DNA of 64,000 nt from Treponema sp. (lineage in GTDB: Bacteria > Spirochaetota > Spirochaetia > Treponematales > Treponemataceae). This document shows positions 1 to 9,315 of the stretch, piece after piece; within the stretch, counting starts at the first letter, position 1; the number at the start of each line of letters is the position of its first letter. The DNA is taken from NCBI GenBank assembly GCA_017449285.1, contig JAFSJX010000098.1, forward strand, positions 62,001 to 126,000, written 5' to 3'. The position numbers and the translations under genes are program-made. Below the pieces are notes generated by a model. That model had not been told where the DNA came from. It saw only the letters and a program-made list of their open reading frames with translations, and did not search any database.

Positions 1-2280
1 CGCGGCGGATTTTTTGCAGACAACGGCAAAATCAATGCCCCCGACCTGCTCTCATTCATCAAGAGCCGCAACGCCACCAAGCACGATGCGGCAAAAACGG
101 CTCTCGGCGACCTTGCCGAAAAATGCTCCATCCCCAAAGACGACATCTTGCAGAAAATCACCAAGGCAAACGACCCGCAGCTTATCCGCCTTACGCTGGA
201 ATACATGCCGCTCATTTTCAGCCGCCGCCACGGAGACCCCAGCCGTCCGTGGAATCGCTTCAACATTCGCCTTGTAGACGCGGAGAAAAATCCCATCCTC
301 AACTACGAAGGCAACTGGCGCGACATTTTCCAAAACTGGGAAGCGCTCGCCATGAGTTACCCCGCATACATCCCCAACATGACCGCAAAATTCCTGAACG
401 CGATGACTGCTGACGGCTTTAATCCCTACCGCATTTCCCGCGCCGGAATCGACTGGGAATGTCCTGACCCAACAAATCCGTGGGCGCAGTACGGCTACTG
501 GGGCGACCATCAGGTAATTTACCTGCAAAAATTCCTTGAACTGTGGAACAAGGCTGATTCCGCCGCATTCTACGGAAGCCTGAACAATGTGCTGTACACC
601 AGCACAAACATTCCCTACCGCCTCAAATCTTACGCCGAAATTCTCTCTGCACCGCATTCCTCCATTGCCTTCGACAAGCCGCTGAGCGATTCCCTTATCG
701 AAAAAAGCAAGGATTATGGAAGCGACGCAAAACTGATTATGGGCGCAGACAGTCAGCCCGCTCTGGTTTCGTTCACTGCAAAACTCCTGCAAATCGTCAT
801 CGCAAAGGCAGCAAACCTTGTTCCCGGCGGCGGTATCTGGATGAATACACAACGCCCCGAATGGAACGATGCAAACAACGCGCTCGCGGGCTGGGGTCTT
901 TCTGTGGTCACGCTTTGCTACCTGCACCGAATGCTCTGCTTCCTGATTGACGTATACACAAAAGCCGCGCAAAAATCTTTTGCCATCCCCAAAGCCGTTG
1001 CGGACTGCTTCACCTCGCTTTCCGCACTCTACAAAAATGCTGACATCGCGCAGGCAATCGCCAACGACAAAGCCCGCAAAACCTTTACCGACAGCGCGGG
1101 AAAAATCTTTGAGGCAGAGCGCAACGAACTCTACGCAAACGGCTACGCCTCTGGCACAACCGAACTTTCCGCAGAGCAAATTGTTTCTTCGCTCAAAGCA
1201 ATTCTCGCCATGGTCAAGGAAAGCATCATGGCAAACAAGCGCGAAGACGGACTGTACCACACCTACAACACGATGATTGCCACAGCCGACAGCATGAAAA
1301 TCGTCCGTCTGCAGGAAATGCTCGAAGGACAGGTTGCCATTCTTTCCGCTGGTCTGCTTTCCAGCACCGAAGCCCTGCAACTCTTGTCTGCACTCAAAAA
1401 AAGCCCGCTTTTTGAACAGCGACAGAATTCGTACATCCTCTACCCCAACAAGGAACTTCCCGCGTTCACCGCAAAGAACAATATCAATGCAGAAAGAATT
1501 GCGCCGCTTGCAGACCTCATTTCCCGCACAGGCAACGCCATTCTGGAAAAAGACTGCGACGGCATCTATCACTTCAACGCCACTTTCCACAACGCGCGGA
1601 TTATGGAAAACACCGTCACCGCTTTTGCCCCTGAAGTCCGCCCCAACGCAGAAGAACTTACCGCGCTTCACACGCTATACGAAGAAACTTTTAACCACCA
1701 GAATTTTACAGGCAGAAGCGGCACGTTCTACGCCTACGAAGGACTGGGAAGCATCTACTGGCACATGGTCAGTAAACTCCTTCTCGCCGTCCAAGAACAC
1801 GCACTCAAAGCCTACGCTAATGGCGACAAAAATGCCCCCGCCCTTTGCAAAGCCTACTACGAAGTGCGCAAGGGACTCAGTTTCAACAAGACCCCGGAAC
1901 TGTACGGCGCGTTCCCATCCGACCCGTATTCCCACACACCAAGCGGAAAAGGCGCAAAACAACCGGGCATGACCGGCCAAGTGAAAGAAGAAGTGCTTAC
2001 CCGCTGGGGAGAACTCGGCGTTGGCATCGCAGACGGCAAGGCATACTTTGACCCGCAGATTCTCGATGACTCAGAATTTTTTGCCGATGGAACGCTATCT
2101 TTCAGCTGGTGTGCAGTTCCTATCCACTATGCAAAGGCAAAAGCCGCCTCGATTACCATTCAATTTGCTGATGGCACAACCACAACCCACATCGGCAACG
2201 AGTTGACCGAAGCCGAAACAAAGCAACTCTTCGCCCGCACAGGTGTCATCTCAAACATTGATGTAACCGTCTCTGCCTAA
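1..2280 (+). CDS. Large uncharacterised protein, C-terminal part (gene starts upstream of the window)
   Basis: The frame is open from base 1, so the gene begins upstream and about 759 codons are visible. The first internal Met is at 148, but coding continues before it. I do not recognise a named family with certainty. The protein is soluble-looking and rich in aromatic residues, with stretches such as YEGNWRDIFQNWEAL (near 310-350), GYWGDHQVIYL and NTQRPEWNDANNALAG. These resemble the helical hairpins of (alpha/alpha)6-barrel carbohydrate-active proteins; that link is inference from pattern only. No signal peptide can be judged because the N-terminus is missing. The stop at 2278-2280 is followed by a 94-base gap before the next gene, which has its own start signals. 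A long open frame on the opposite strand (52-1671) is a shadow of this gene. Confidence 0.75.
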   Translation, partial: RGGFFADNGKINAPDLLSFIKSRNATKHDAAKTALGDLAEKCSIPKDDILQKITKANDPQLIRLTLEYMPLIFSRRHGDPSRPWNRFNIRLVDAEKNPILNYEGNWRDIFQNWEALAMSYPAYIPNMTAKFLNAMTADGFNPYRISRAGIDWECPDPTNPWAQYGYWGDHQVIYLQKFLELWNKADSAAFYGSLNNVLYTSTNIPYRLKSYAEILSAPHSSIAFDKPLSDSLIEKSKDYGSDAKLIMGADSQPALVSFTAKLLQIVIAKAANLVPGGGIWMNTQRPEWNDANNALAGWGLSVVTLCYLHRMLCFLIDVYTKAAQKSFAIPKAVADCFTSLSALYKNADIAQAIANDKARKTFTDSAGKIFEAERNELYANGYASGTTELSAEQIVSSLKAILAMVKESIMANKREDGLYHTYNTMIATADSMKIVRLQEMLEGQVAILSAGLLSSTEALQLLSALKKSPLFEQRQNSYILYPNKELPAFTAKNNINAERIAPLADLISRTGNAILEKDCDGIYHFNATFHNARIMENTVTAFAPEVRPNAEELTALHTLYEETFNHQNFTGRSGTFYAYEGLGSIYWHMVSKLLLAVQEHALKAYANGDKNAPALCKAYYEVRKGLSFNKTPELYGAFPSDPYSHTPSGKGAKQPGMTGQVKEEVLTRWGELGVGIADGKAYFDPQILDDSEFFADGTLSFSWCAVPIHYAKAKAASITIQFADGTTTTHIGNELTEAETKQLFARTGVISNIDVTVSA

Positions 2281-2374
2281 CAAAACCACCGCAATGTGAA
2301 CCTATTATACATCCTCTCTTTCCCTGATATACAAATCCGTTTTTCCGTGCTAAAATTATGGGAAAAGAGGATGT

Positions 2375-3931
2375 ATGATTTCAATCAAGAAAAAATTAGT
2401 TTCGCTTACAGGTCTAGGAATTCTTCTGACCGCTATCTTACTGGGAAGCCTTGCCATTTGGCATTTGACTCATATCGCTAAACTAAATGCGCATAATTCT
2501 TTGCGCTTGATTTGTGTCGCAGAAAAAGAACATCTTGATATTACGATGGGAAAAATTCAGCAGGCCGTAAGCAGTATGAAAGATGTCGTTCTAAGCAATA
2601 TTGGCGATGCAAAATCATTCGCAAAGAACGAAGCGCTACGAGAAAAGCTGACCAGAGAATTTGAGGAATTATATTATACCATCGCCTACCATACATCGGG
2701 AGCAGTCGCCTATTATCTCCGCTATAATCCAGAGTTAGTCACTACAGGCGCAAAAGGATTCCTTTGGACAAAACGAAACCGCTTTTCCTCTTTTTCTGAA
2801 TCGGAATTAACCGTCATTGAACAATATGACCCCAACGACATAGAACACGTTGGCTGGTATTATATTCCCGTACAAAATGGAAAATCTACCTGGATGACCC
2901 CTTATCTGAATAAAAATATGGGCATTTATATGATTTCCTACGTCATTCCACTGTATATCCGCGGACAGTTGATTGGCGTTGTCGGAATGGACGTTGACTT
3001 TTCGCTAATCATTGACAAGATTGATGAACTGAATCTTTATGAAAACGGATATGCATATTTAACCGATGAAGACGATTCCGTCATTTATCATAAAGGCTAT
3101 CATCCTGGCGAAAAAAACATCGCAATAGAAAGAAATATGCAATCGACTTCATTTAAACTGAATAATGACTGGAATTTGGTTGTTGTCGCCCCCAACAAAG
3201 AATTGAATGCCGAACGCAATCGTCTGATAAACAGTTCACTATGTGCCGTATTAATTATAACCTTTGTCCTCTTTTTGATAACGACCCTTCTTATCAGAAA
3301 AATAATCAAACCGCTTCTGGAACTGACCGAAATAACCAAAAAAGTTGCGCAAGGCAATCTAAACGTACAATTTCCTATAACTTCTAATGATGAAATAGGA
3401 ATTCTTGCCGATTCTTTCAAAAAAACCGTACAGCACCTGCCTGAATTTATGTATCGTGATGCGCTGACAGGTCTGCGGAATGCATCTGCTTACGAACGAT
3501 TGTTAGCCAATTTTGAAGAACGTATTCAGAACGAAAATAACTTACAGTTCGGCATCCTCAGACTGAATATGTATACATTAAAACAAACTAACGATAGTTA
3601 TGGTAAAGAAATAGGTGATGAACTGCTCGTCACCATTTCAAAATCAATTTGTACCACATTCTCTCACAGTCCTGTATTCCGTACCGCCGAAGATGAATTT
3701 GTCGTCATTTTGGAGAAATTTGACTTTGAAAACCGTGAATTCCTGTTACATCTTTTTGACAGCAACACCAAAACAGTCACCGTACAAGGCAAGACCTTTA
3801 ATGTCGCCATCGCTCACGGACTTGGCTTATATGACCAAAACTACGACTTTTCTTATGCTGATGTCAATAAAAAAGCAGAAGAAGAACTAGAAAAAAGAAA
3901 ACAGACCCTTCAAAATCAACTTTCTTTCTAA
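2375..3931 (+). CDS. Membrane sensor with dCache-like, HAMP and degenerate GGDEF domains
   Basis: 518 residues: a transmembrane helix at about 10-30, an extracytoplasmic Cache-like sensor at about 35-285 (it contains FSLIIDKIDELNLYENGYAYL, split here as FSLIIDKIDEL and NLYENGYAYL), a second helix at about 289-312, a HAMP linker, and a GGDEF-family domain from about 375. In place of GGDEF it has AEDEF (FRTAEDEF), and the metal/nucleotide region reads KQTNDSYGKEIGDELL. Loss of the two glycines usually abolishes cyclase activity, so the protein may bind GTP or c-di-GMP, or act as a signalling partner. Start 2375 has AAGAGG four bases upstream. The bases encoding QTNDS are a copy of the ACTAACGATAGT iterated motif (3587-3598). 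The stop codon is built into a terminator hairpin made from the same motif. Confidence 0.85.
   Translation: MISIKKKLVSLTGLGILLTAILLGSLAIWHLTHIAKLNAHNSLRLICVAEKEHLDITMGKIQQAVSSMKDVVLSNIGDAKSFAKNEALREKLTREFEELYYTIAYHTSGAVAYYLRYNPELVTTGAKGFLWTKRNRFSSFSESELTVIEQYDPNDIEHVGWYYIPVQNGKSTWMTPYLNKNMGIYMISYVIPLYIRGQLIGVVGMDVDFSLIIDKIDELNLYENGYAYLTDEDDSVIYHKGYHPGEKNIAIERNMQSTSFKLNNDWNLVVVAPNKELNAERNRLINSSLCAVLIITFVLFLITTLLIRKIIKPLLELTEITKKVAQGNLNVQFPITSNDEIGILADSFKKTVQHLPEFMYRDALTGLRNASAYERLLANFEERIQNENNLQFGILRLNMYTLKQTNDSYGKEIGDELLVTISKSICTTFSHSPVFRTAEDEFVVILEKFDFENREFLLHLFDSNTKTVTVQGKTFNVAIAHGLGLYDQNYDFSYADVNKKAEEELEKRKQTLQNQLSF
3587..3598 (+). repeat. Iterated motif copy inside the GGDEF-like gene
   Basis: ACTAACGATAGT, identical to the intergenic copies near 3.9-4.05 and 16.7 kb. 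Here it is coding and overlaps the conserved N-D-x-Y-G stretch of the GGDEF fold, so selection on the protein may explain part of the match. Confidence 0.6.
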
Positions 3932-3951
3932 ACTAACGATAGTTAGTTTTT
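3930..3951 (+). terminator. Intrinsic terminator built from the iterated motif
   Basis: AAACTAAC (3930-3937), loop GATA, GTTAGTTT (3942-3949), then a T run to 3951. The stem is a perfect 8 bp, and its left arm includes the last bases of the stop codon of the preceding gene (TAA at 3929-3931). Confidence 0.7.
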
Positions 3952-4048
3952 GTCGCCGTGGAACATTAAATAACTATCGTTAGTTCGTTTTGCCTTTATA
4001 AATAACTACCGTTAGTTTATCCTTTTTACAAGAAAACTATCGTTAGTT
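3930..4048. repeat. Cluster of four copies of the iterated ACTAWCGTTAGT-type motif
   Basis: Copies at 3932-3943 (ACTAACGATAGT), 3973-3984 (ACTATCGTTAGT), 4005-4016 (ACTACCGTTAGT) and 4036-4047 (ACTATCGTTAGT) fill the gap between two convergent genes. The last copy supplies the TAA stop of the minus-strand EF-hand gene. Opposed copies can pair into larger hairpins, so the cluster could act as a bidirectional terminator; that is inference. Confidence 0.8.
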
Positions 4049-6235
4049 ATTTTCTTTAACAAATATGCCCGGTATCTTTACCGTAACAAATTCCACTACA
4101 TTATCCCATGCTGTATGTACATTCCAGCCACTTTTGGCAACAACAATAATCACCGCAACGATAATCGCCAGCAGAATTACGCACAGCATCAGCCGTTTCC
4201 ACGGAAAGTTTTTCTGTCGATAGGGGTCGTATGGATTAAGTTTAGAGCCTTTTGGACGAACACCTGTCTTGGTCAGCACCCGTCCCAGCGGAATATTGAT
4301 TTTAACATTACCGTTAATTGCCCATCCGCTCGCGTCCAAAATCGGCGCAATGTTCCGCTGACGTAGTTTTAACCATGCCAACAGCATAGATGGGAACGAA
4401 ATCAAGAACAAAAGTCCAATAATGAATACAGGCGGCATCCACCATTTTTGTGTGATAATTCCCAAAACAGAACCAATCACTGCCGCAAAACCAGAAACGG
4501 CAACACCCAAAGCCGCTATCGTTCCCACATCGAATTTCTTTGCGTTTGCCTTCGCTTCTTCGGTTACGTTGCTCGGTTTATCCACGGTGGCGGCCATCTT
4601 TGCGTTTACGTTTTTTTCTGCCTCTGCCGCGCTCTTCGCAATACGCTCCTGAATCATGCGGGCAAGTTTTTTGTACGGGCTAAAGAACGCTTCTTTTATG
4701 CTGATAGGATTTTCAATAATCTTGGTAATCGTCGCATCCCAGTCATTGCCATCGCGGTCGTAGAACAAACCATTGCGACCCACAATCAGATTGTCACAAC
4801 TGCCCGCACTGACCAACGCCGCAATCTGCAATGTCTTGTTTTCGCTCGGACGTTTACAGTCACAGTACAGCAAATAGCACTGCGAAAGCGGACTCATCGT
4901 AGCGTGTTTTGCGCCATCCAGCACACGGAAACACAAATCGCAGGAACGTCCGTCAATATATAACGTACCACACTGGAACGTTGCCTTATCCTCAAAAGAA
5001 TAAAAATCTTCAAAAGAAACATAGTTGCGCAGAAGTTCAACAAAATCGCGGCGATATAAAAGCATTTTACGCAAATCAACCGTTGCCAGCGCAATCGGCG
5101 GATGTTTTTCTTCTTCGTCCAAACGAGCGGCAATAATCTGCTCCGCATCAGAGGCAAGAATTTCATCCACCCGCTCAAAAGAAAGCGTTGCAACGCCGTT
5201 AGCCGGACGTGCCGCATACCATGCCATATATGCGCCAAAGTTGGTCTCAATTTTTTTCCATTCGGCTTCGGTCAAGTTTGTTTTTGTCTCATCAAACAAC
5301 GGCACAATCACATTCTTGCGGAATGTTTCCATATCAGCCGCCCATGCAGGGTTAATCTCACAGCCAAACGGAAGGGCTTTTCCAGCCTCAATCAATGCAA
5401 GCGGAAGAGCGGCAAGTTGCTCCTGTGTCAAATCTGCGGCGGTACACGCTTCCTCTTCTTTTTTACGCAATGCAAGCGAAACATCACCGTTGTACGACGC
5501 CAATGAACAGCGCAAAAAGTATTCGTCAATCTTATCTTTGACCTTCATGTAAATACTTGCCGCCGCATCCGTCCCCAGTTTTAAGAAGAAAATATCGGGA
5601 GCGTCTTTCTGAGCGCTTTCCCGCCAGTCACGGATTGAGCGCAAATCAGCAAAAAACGATGTATACTGCTCGCGGGTAATGCCTTTTACGCCGCTGATGT
5701 CGTCTGTTCCGCCCGTACACGCGATAATATCTTTTACCACGGCGGCAGTTGCCTCATCTTTTACGGCTTCGGGCGGAAGAACACCATCGCCATTTATCAC
5801 GTTCGGGGCAAACAATTTGTCGTTCACCGAAACATCGTCAAGACTGATTTCTTTTGCGCTGTCTTTTCCCAAAATATGCAAAACGGCTTTTGCAGAATCA
5901 ATCGGTGAATGACCACAGGCAAACGGCTCTGTACTCAGCGAATCCAGCGGAATAGAAATTCCGGGCTTCATAATCACTTCTGGCTTGGTAATGTATTTTC
6001 TGATGAATTCAACTGCATCCAGAATCTCTGGCACACGCACGCGTCCATTGTGGTCAGTATCGAGCAAAGAAAGCGTTTCCTCGCTGAATTCAAGTCCTTT
6101 AACCGGGCAGGCAAGTGCAACCCACAATTTTTGGTCAAGTTCTTTTAGGTTCAGCACATCTTCAATTGAGTTGATTTTCAGTTGAACTAAACCACCAGTT
6201 TGTACAAAGTGCCATGTATGATTTGATTTTGCCAT
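4043..6235 (-). CDS. EF-hand-containing membrane protein of unknown function
   Basis: 730 residues. Near the N-terminus is a canonical 12-residue calcium-binding EF loop, DTDHNGRVRVPE (residues 59-70). A long helical soluble region follows. Hydrophobic segments at about 590-650 (ending ISFPSMLLAWLKL) and about 690-712 (LMLCVILLAIIVAVIIVVAK) suggest three membrane helices near the C-terminus. No enzymatic family is recognised. It is the last gene of a tight carA, FNT transporter, EF-hand operon, with 14 bases to the transporter gene. An AGGTAC-like ribosome binding site lies just upstream of the start. The stop codon falls inside an iterated-motif copy. The role is unknown; the operon context hints at a link with nitrogen or anion transport but does not prove one. 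Confidence 0.8.
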   Translation of the reverse strand: MAKSNHTWHFVQTGGLVQLKINSIEDVLNLKELDQKLWVALACPVKGLEFSEETLSLLDTDHNGRVRVPEILDAVEFIRKYITKPEVIMKPGISIPLDSLSTEPFACGHSPIDSAKAVLHILGKDSAKEISLDDVSVNDKLFAPNVINGDGVLPPEAVKDEATAAVVKDIIACTGGTDDISGVKGITREQYTSFFADLRSIRDWRESAQKDAPDIFFLKLGTDAAASIYMKVKDKIDEYFLRCSLASYNGDVSLALRKKEEEACTAADLTQEQLAALPLALIEAGKALPFGCEINPAWAADMETFRKNVIVPLFDETKTNLTEAEWKKIETNFGAYMAWYAARPANGVATLSFERVDEILASDAEQIIAARLDEEEKHPPIALATVDLRKMLLYRRDFVELLRNYVSFEDFYSFEDKATFQCGTLYIDGRSCDLCFRVLDGAKHATMSPLSQCYLLYCDCKRPSENKTLQIAALVSAGSCDNLIVGRNGLFYDRDGNDWDATITKIIENPISIKEAFFSPYKKLARMIQERIAKSAAEAEKNVNAKMAATVDKPSNVTEEAKANAKKFDVGTIAALGVAVSGFAAVIGSVLGIITQKWWMPPVFIIGLLFLISFPSMLLAWLKLRQRNIAPILDASGWAINGNVKINIPLGRVLTKTGVRPKGSKLNPYDPYRQKNFPWKRLMLCVILLAIIVAVIIVVAKSGWNVHTAWDNVVEFVTVKIPGIFVKENN

Positions 6236-6249
6236 GTTGTACCTCCAGT

Positions 6250-7041
6250 TTAGTCATCACGTTCTGTCAGATAAATCAGCCAGTAACCCATACCGACCAT
6301 CACAGAACCGCCGATAATGTTTCCAATCGTAACGGGTAAAAGATTCCTCAGCAAAAATGAGCCCCAATGTAATGCCTCGCTTGGGATATGATACACATGC
6401 TGCGCAAAAATACCTGACGGTACAAAATACATATTCGCCACCGAGTGTTCAAATCCACACACGATAAACAGCAGAATCGGCAGATACAAGCCAAGGATTT
6501 TTCCCATAATGTCGTCAGACGCGAACGAAATCCACACGGCAATACACACCATAAAGTTACAAAGCACGCCTTTTATCAGCGCGTCTGTAAACGATATGTG
6601 AACTTTCGCCGTTGCCGTTGCCACAATCGACCGGGCAAGCTCACCGTCAAACAACGTCAGCACATGACCAAAATTAACCATTGCAGAAATAAAAACCGCA
6701 CCGGCAAAGTTGCCCAAATAAACCACCAACCAAGTACGCAACATCGCCGAAAGATATGTGTTTTTTGACAGCACTGAAATAAAAATCAAACAGTCGCCCG
6801 TAAAAAGTTCGCCGCCAGCAATAATAATCATTACCAAGCCAATAGGAAACACAAGCGCGCTCATCAGACGACCGACCGCAGGCGTTTCTACTCCGCAAGA
6901 CACAATCTGACTTGCCAACGCACCCAACGCAATGTATGCGCCTGCAAGAAAAGCAAGCAGGAACATTTTCCATGTTCGCTGGGTCGTTTTGCCGTCGCCG
7001 ACCATGATGTAAATGTCAGCAATTTCCAAAGGTGTATTCAT
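6250..7041 (-). CDS. Formate/nitrite transporter (FNT) family channel
   Basis: 263 residues with about six hydrophobic helices. The sequence shows the FNT features AGGELFTGDCL in the second helix region, GVLCNFMVCIAVW around the fourth, and CGFEHSVANMYF in the later repeat. The conserved His of FEHS is the gating/proton residue in FocA/NirC. The family forms pentameric channels for formate, nitrite or hydrosulfide in the inner membrane; the substrate cannot be assigned from sequence. The start lies three bases after the carA stop, so the gene is translated from the carA message. Length is typical for the family. Confidence 0.9.
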   Translation of the reverse strand: MNTPLEIADIYIMVGDGKTTQRTWKMFLLAFLAGAYIALGALASQIVSCGVETPAVGRLMSALVFPIGLVMIIIAGGELFTGDCLIFISVLSKNTYLSAMLRTWLVVYLGNFAGAVFISAMVNFGHVLTLFDGELARSIVATATAKVHISFTDALIKGVLCNFMVCIAVWISFASDDIMGKILGLYLPILLFIVCGFEHSVANMYFVPSGIFAQHVYHIPSEALHWGSFLLRNLLPVTIGNIIGGSVMVGMGYWLIYLTERDD

Positions 7042-7044
7042 CTG

Positions 7045-8361
7045 TCACTTCCCCGCAGCCCTATTTGTCTGCTTTGTTGATTTTATGGTAGACGCAAAAT
7101 ATGAGATTGCGTCGATTGCCTGTGTGGTAGGCTTGTAGTCTTTGTAGTAATCGTGATTGTTGATAAGACGCACAAATTCATCAAAAAGAAAACTTGTATC
7201 CAGCGGACCGCACGCCGCCTCTGGGTGAAATTGTACGCTGAATGCGGGCGTATCTGTGTAAACAATGCCTTCGCACGTGCCGTCATTTGTGTTTACAAAA
7301 CTCAATTCCGCGCCCGCAGGAATCGTATCGTTTTCTACCGCATAACCGTGGTTTTGGCTGGAAATATATACGCGCCCGCTTTTCAGTTCTTTTACCGGTT
7401 GGTTTGCACCACGATGCCCATATTTTAATTTTGTTGTGTTCGCGCCCTTCGCCAGTGCCAAAAGCTGATGCCCTAAGCAAATACCAAAAATGGGAATGTT
7501 TTTTGTCAAAAGTTTACGGATTCCCGCGATGATAGCGGTGTTTTCCTGAGGGTCGCCAGGACCATTGCTCAACATAATGCCGTCTGGATGCATGTCCAAA
7601 ATTTGCTGAACAGAAGCCGTTGCGGGTAGCGTAACCACATCAAGCCCGCGCTTGAGCAACTCACGGCGAATATTTGCCTTTGCGCCAAAATCCCACAGAA
7701 CGACTTTTTTGCCTTTGCCGTCTTTCATTGCAACAGCAGGGTCGTTTACCTTTGTGCCGTCAGCGCGAACAGGAACGGCTCGATAGGCAGCACTTTCTGC
7801 AAACACGGTCTGCGCATCTTTTTCCACTTTTGTCGCGCTACACGTTACAGATTCCACCGCATTTTCTATTTTATATGCCTTGATTTTTTCCAAAAGCACC
7901 TGCTTTTTTGCAAAATCAGAAAGCGCGGCAACTGCTTCGGCGGCTTCCTTGCTGTCTCCGCTAATCAACATACCGTTCATCACGCCCGCTTCCCGAAGCA
8001 CTTTGGTCAACGCCCGCGTGTCTATGTCGTACAAGCCGATAACATTTTGACTTTTTAGATATGAATCCAAATCACCGCCACAACGGAAATTGGACGGGTC
8101 TTCGCACCAACTCCGCACAATATAACCGCGCACGTGTACGCCGTCACTTTCAAAATCAGGGGAAATAACACCGTAATTACCAATTAGAGGAAACGTCTGT
8201 GTGACAATCTGTCCATAAAAACTTGGATCTGTGAGCGTTTCAAGATAACCGTTCATACCCGTGGTAAAAACGGTTTCGCCGATGATACAGCCCGAAGCAC
8301 CAAAACTTTTTCCCTCAAAAACCTGTCCGTTCGCAAGAACTAGATACGCTTTAGCATTCAT
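7045..8361 (-). CDS. carA: Carbamoyl-phosphate synthase small (glutaminase) chain
   Basis: 438 residues. The N-terminal CarA domain begins AYLVLANGQVFEGKSFG, and the C-terminal class I glutamine amidotransferase carries SNGPGDPQE, the nucleophile motif GICLGHQLLAL (catalytic Cys) and the HPEA histidine. It supplies ammonia from glutamine to CarB for carbamoyl phosphate (pyrimidine and arginine synthesis). Bacterial CarA is usually about 360-385 residues; here a segment of about 50 residues, including VEKDAQTVFAESAAYRAVPV, lies between the two domains. No carB is present in the window. It is the first gene of a three-gene operon. An extended -10 (TGG TATAAT, minus strand, -10 at 8373-8378) lies 11 bases before the ATG, so the leader is very short. 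Confidence 0.93.
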   Translation of the reverse strand: MNAKAYLVLANGQVFEGKSFGASGCIIGETVFTTGMNGYLETLTDPSFYGQIVTQTFPLIGNYGVISPDFESDGVHVRGYIVRSWCEDPSNFRCGGDLDSYLKSQNVIGLYDIDTRALTKVLREAGVMNGMLISGDSKEAAEAVAALSDFAKKQVLLEKIKAYKIENAVESVTCSATKVEKDAQTVFAESAAYRAVPVRADGTKVNDPAVAMKDGKGKKVVLWDFGAKANIRRELLKRGLDVVTLPATASVQQILDMHPDGIMLSNGPGDPQENTAIIAGIRKLLTKNIPIFGICLGHQLLALAKGANTTKLKYGHRGANQPVKELKSGRVYISSQNHGYAVENDTIPAGAELSFVNTNDGTCEGIVYTDTPAFSVQFHPEAACGPLDTSFLFDEFVRLINNHDYYKDYKPTTQAIDAISYFASTIKSTKQTNRAAGK

Positions 8362-8372
8362 ACTAAAGCCAT

Positions 8373-8381
8373 ATTATACCA
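8373..8381 (-). promoter_or_regulatory. Extended -10 promoter of the carA operon
   Basis: On the minus strand TGG-TATAAT forms a TGnTATAAT extended -10 box 11 bases before the carA start. No good -35 is visible at 17 bp, which fits an extended -10 promoter. Confidence 0.6.
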
Positions 8382-8409
8382 TAGAATAATTCAATTGACT
8401 AGTACAGAT

Positions 8410-9249
8410 TTATTCCTCTTCTTCATCGGTGTTCTCATCAATTCCCGACTCGCTACGGTTAAATTCAAACAGCGAAATACCACGCGTATTTACTTTGCGT
8501 ATCAGCGCAAGTTCTTTATTGCCAGGAGAACATTCTTCCGCCTTGTCCAAAAATTCGGCACATTTTTCCATATCTTTTTTTTCAAACCAATACTGCGAAA
8601 GATACAGATTAGCGATATATTTTGCCTTGTCGGTTTTTGCGCCTTTTGCCGCAGCCTCATAATGCTTCAAGGCTTTTTTTGCTCCGCCGCCAAAAATACC
8701 GGGAGCATAATATTTCCAAATTCCCAGATTGATATGTCCATAAGCAAAAGAAGGGTCAACTTTGATTGCATTCTCATATAGCCGCTTAACGCCCAGTCCG
8801 TAATATAGCGTCGCCGGAATTGAGCGCATCATATAACACGAAGTCATATCTCCAGTAAAAAGATACAGCCAGCGGTTTATGCCTTCTTTTTCATGCTCGC
8901 TTATCCACTGGTCATTTTTCTTGAACTGTTCCTTCAATTTTTTATACATTTCGGGAGACTTCGGATCATACTGATAATGCCGCTTTTCCATCAAAAAAAG
9001 GCTCTCAAAGATAAGACGTTCCTGCTCCAAATCAATTGCGGCGGACGGTAAATCATGCTCCACTTCTGCTTCCCATGCCATAAGCCGCTGTAAAGGGGAT
9101 TCTTCCGTAGCCTTCAGCCCGAACACCACATAAGGATTAAGAATTTGCAGAATTTTTTGCTCAGCATAATCAGAAATTTTTTCCGAGCAGAACAACGGCG
9201 CGGCAATAAAAAATATTCCAAGAAAAATTGCTATCTTTCGCATATCCAT
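8410..9249 (-). CDS. Secreted TPR-like protein
   Basis: 279 residues with an N-terminal signal peptide (MDMRKIAIFLGIFFIAAPLFC followed by SEK; the Cys could be a lipidation site but the box is weak). Helical repeats follow, including YGHINLGIWKYYAPGIFGGG and a TPR-like unit AKYIANLYLSQYWFEKKDME. The C-terminus is acidic (NTDEEEE). It probably acts in the periplasm as a protein-interaction or solute-handling accessory protein; no enzyme domain is seen. It is divergent from the Nudix gene. GAGG lies close to the start and a TATGAT box ends 8 bases before it, so the leader is very short. A start two codons later (Met at MRK) is also possible. Confidence 0.7.
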   Translation of the reverse strand: MDMRKIAIFLGIFFIAAPLFCSEKISDYAEQKILQILNPYVVFGLKATEESPLQRLMAWEAEVEHDLPSAAIDLEQERLIFESLFLMEKRHYQYDPKSPEMYKKLKEQFKKNDQWISEHEKEGINRWLYLFTGDMTSCYMMRSIPATLYYGLGVKRLYENAIKVDPSFAYGHINLGIWKYYAPGIFGGGAKKALKHYEAAAKGAKTDKAKYIANLYLSQYWFEKKDMEKCAEFLDKAEECSPGNKELALIRKVNTRGISLFEFNRSESGIDENTDEEEE

Positions 9250-9278
9250 CTAACCTCATCATAAGCAAAAAGTTACGC

Positions 9279-9307
9279 TTGACACGCCAACCTATTTCTC
9301 AAACAAT
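9279..9307 (+). promoter_or_regulatory. Promoter of the Nudix gene, leaderless type
   Basis: TTGACA at 9279-9284, 17 bp spacer, AACAAT at 9302-9307, then 8 bases to the ATG at 9316. There is no Shine-Dalgarno sequence. The -35 matches consensus; the -10 is weak. Confidence 0.5.
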
Positions 9308-9315
9308 AATACCGT

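Noticed and set aside
52-1671. 539-codon open frame on the minus strand
   Set aside because: It is fully antisense to the better-supported plus-strand gene that is open from base 1, and has no recognisable domain; a codon-bias shadow.
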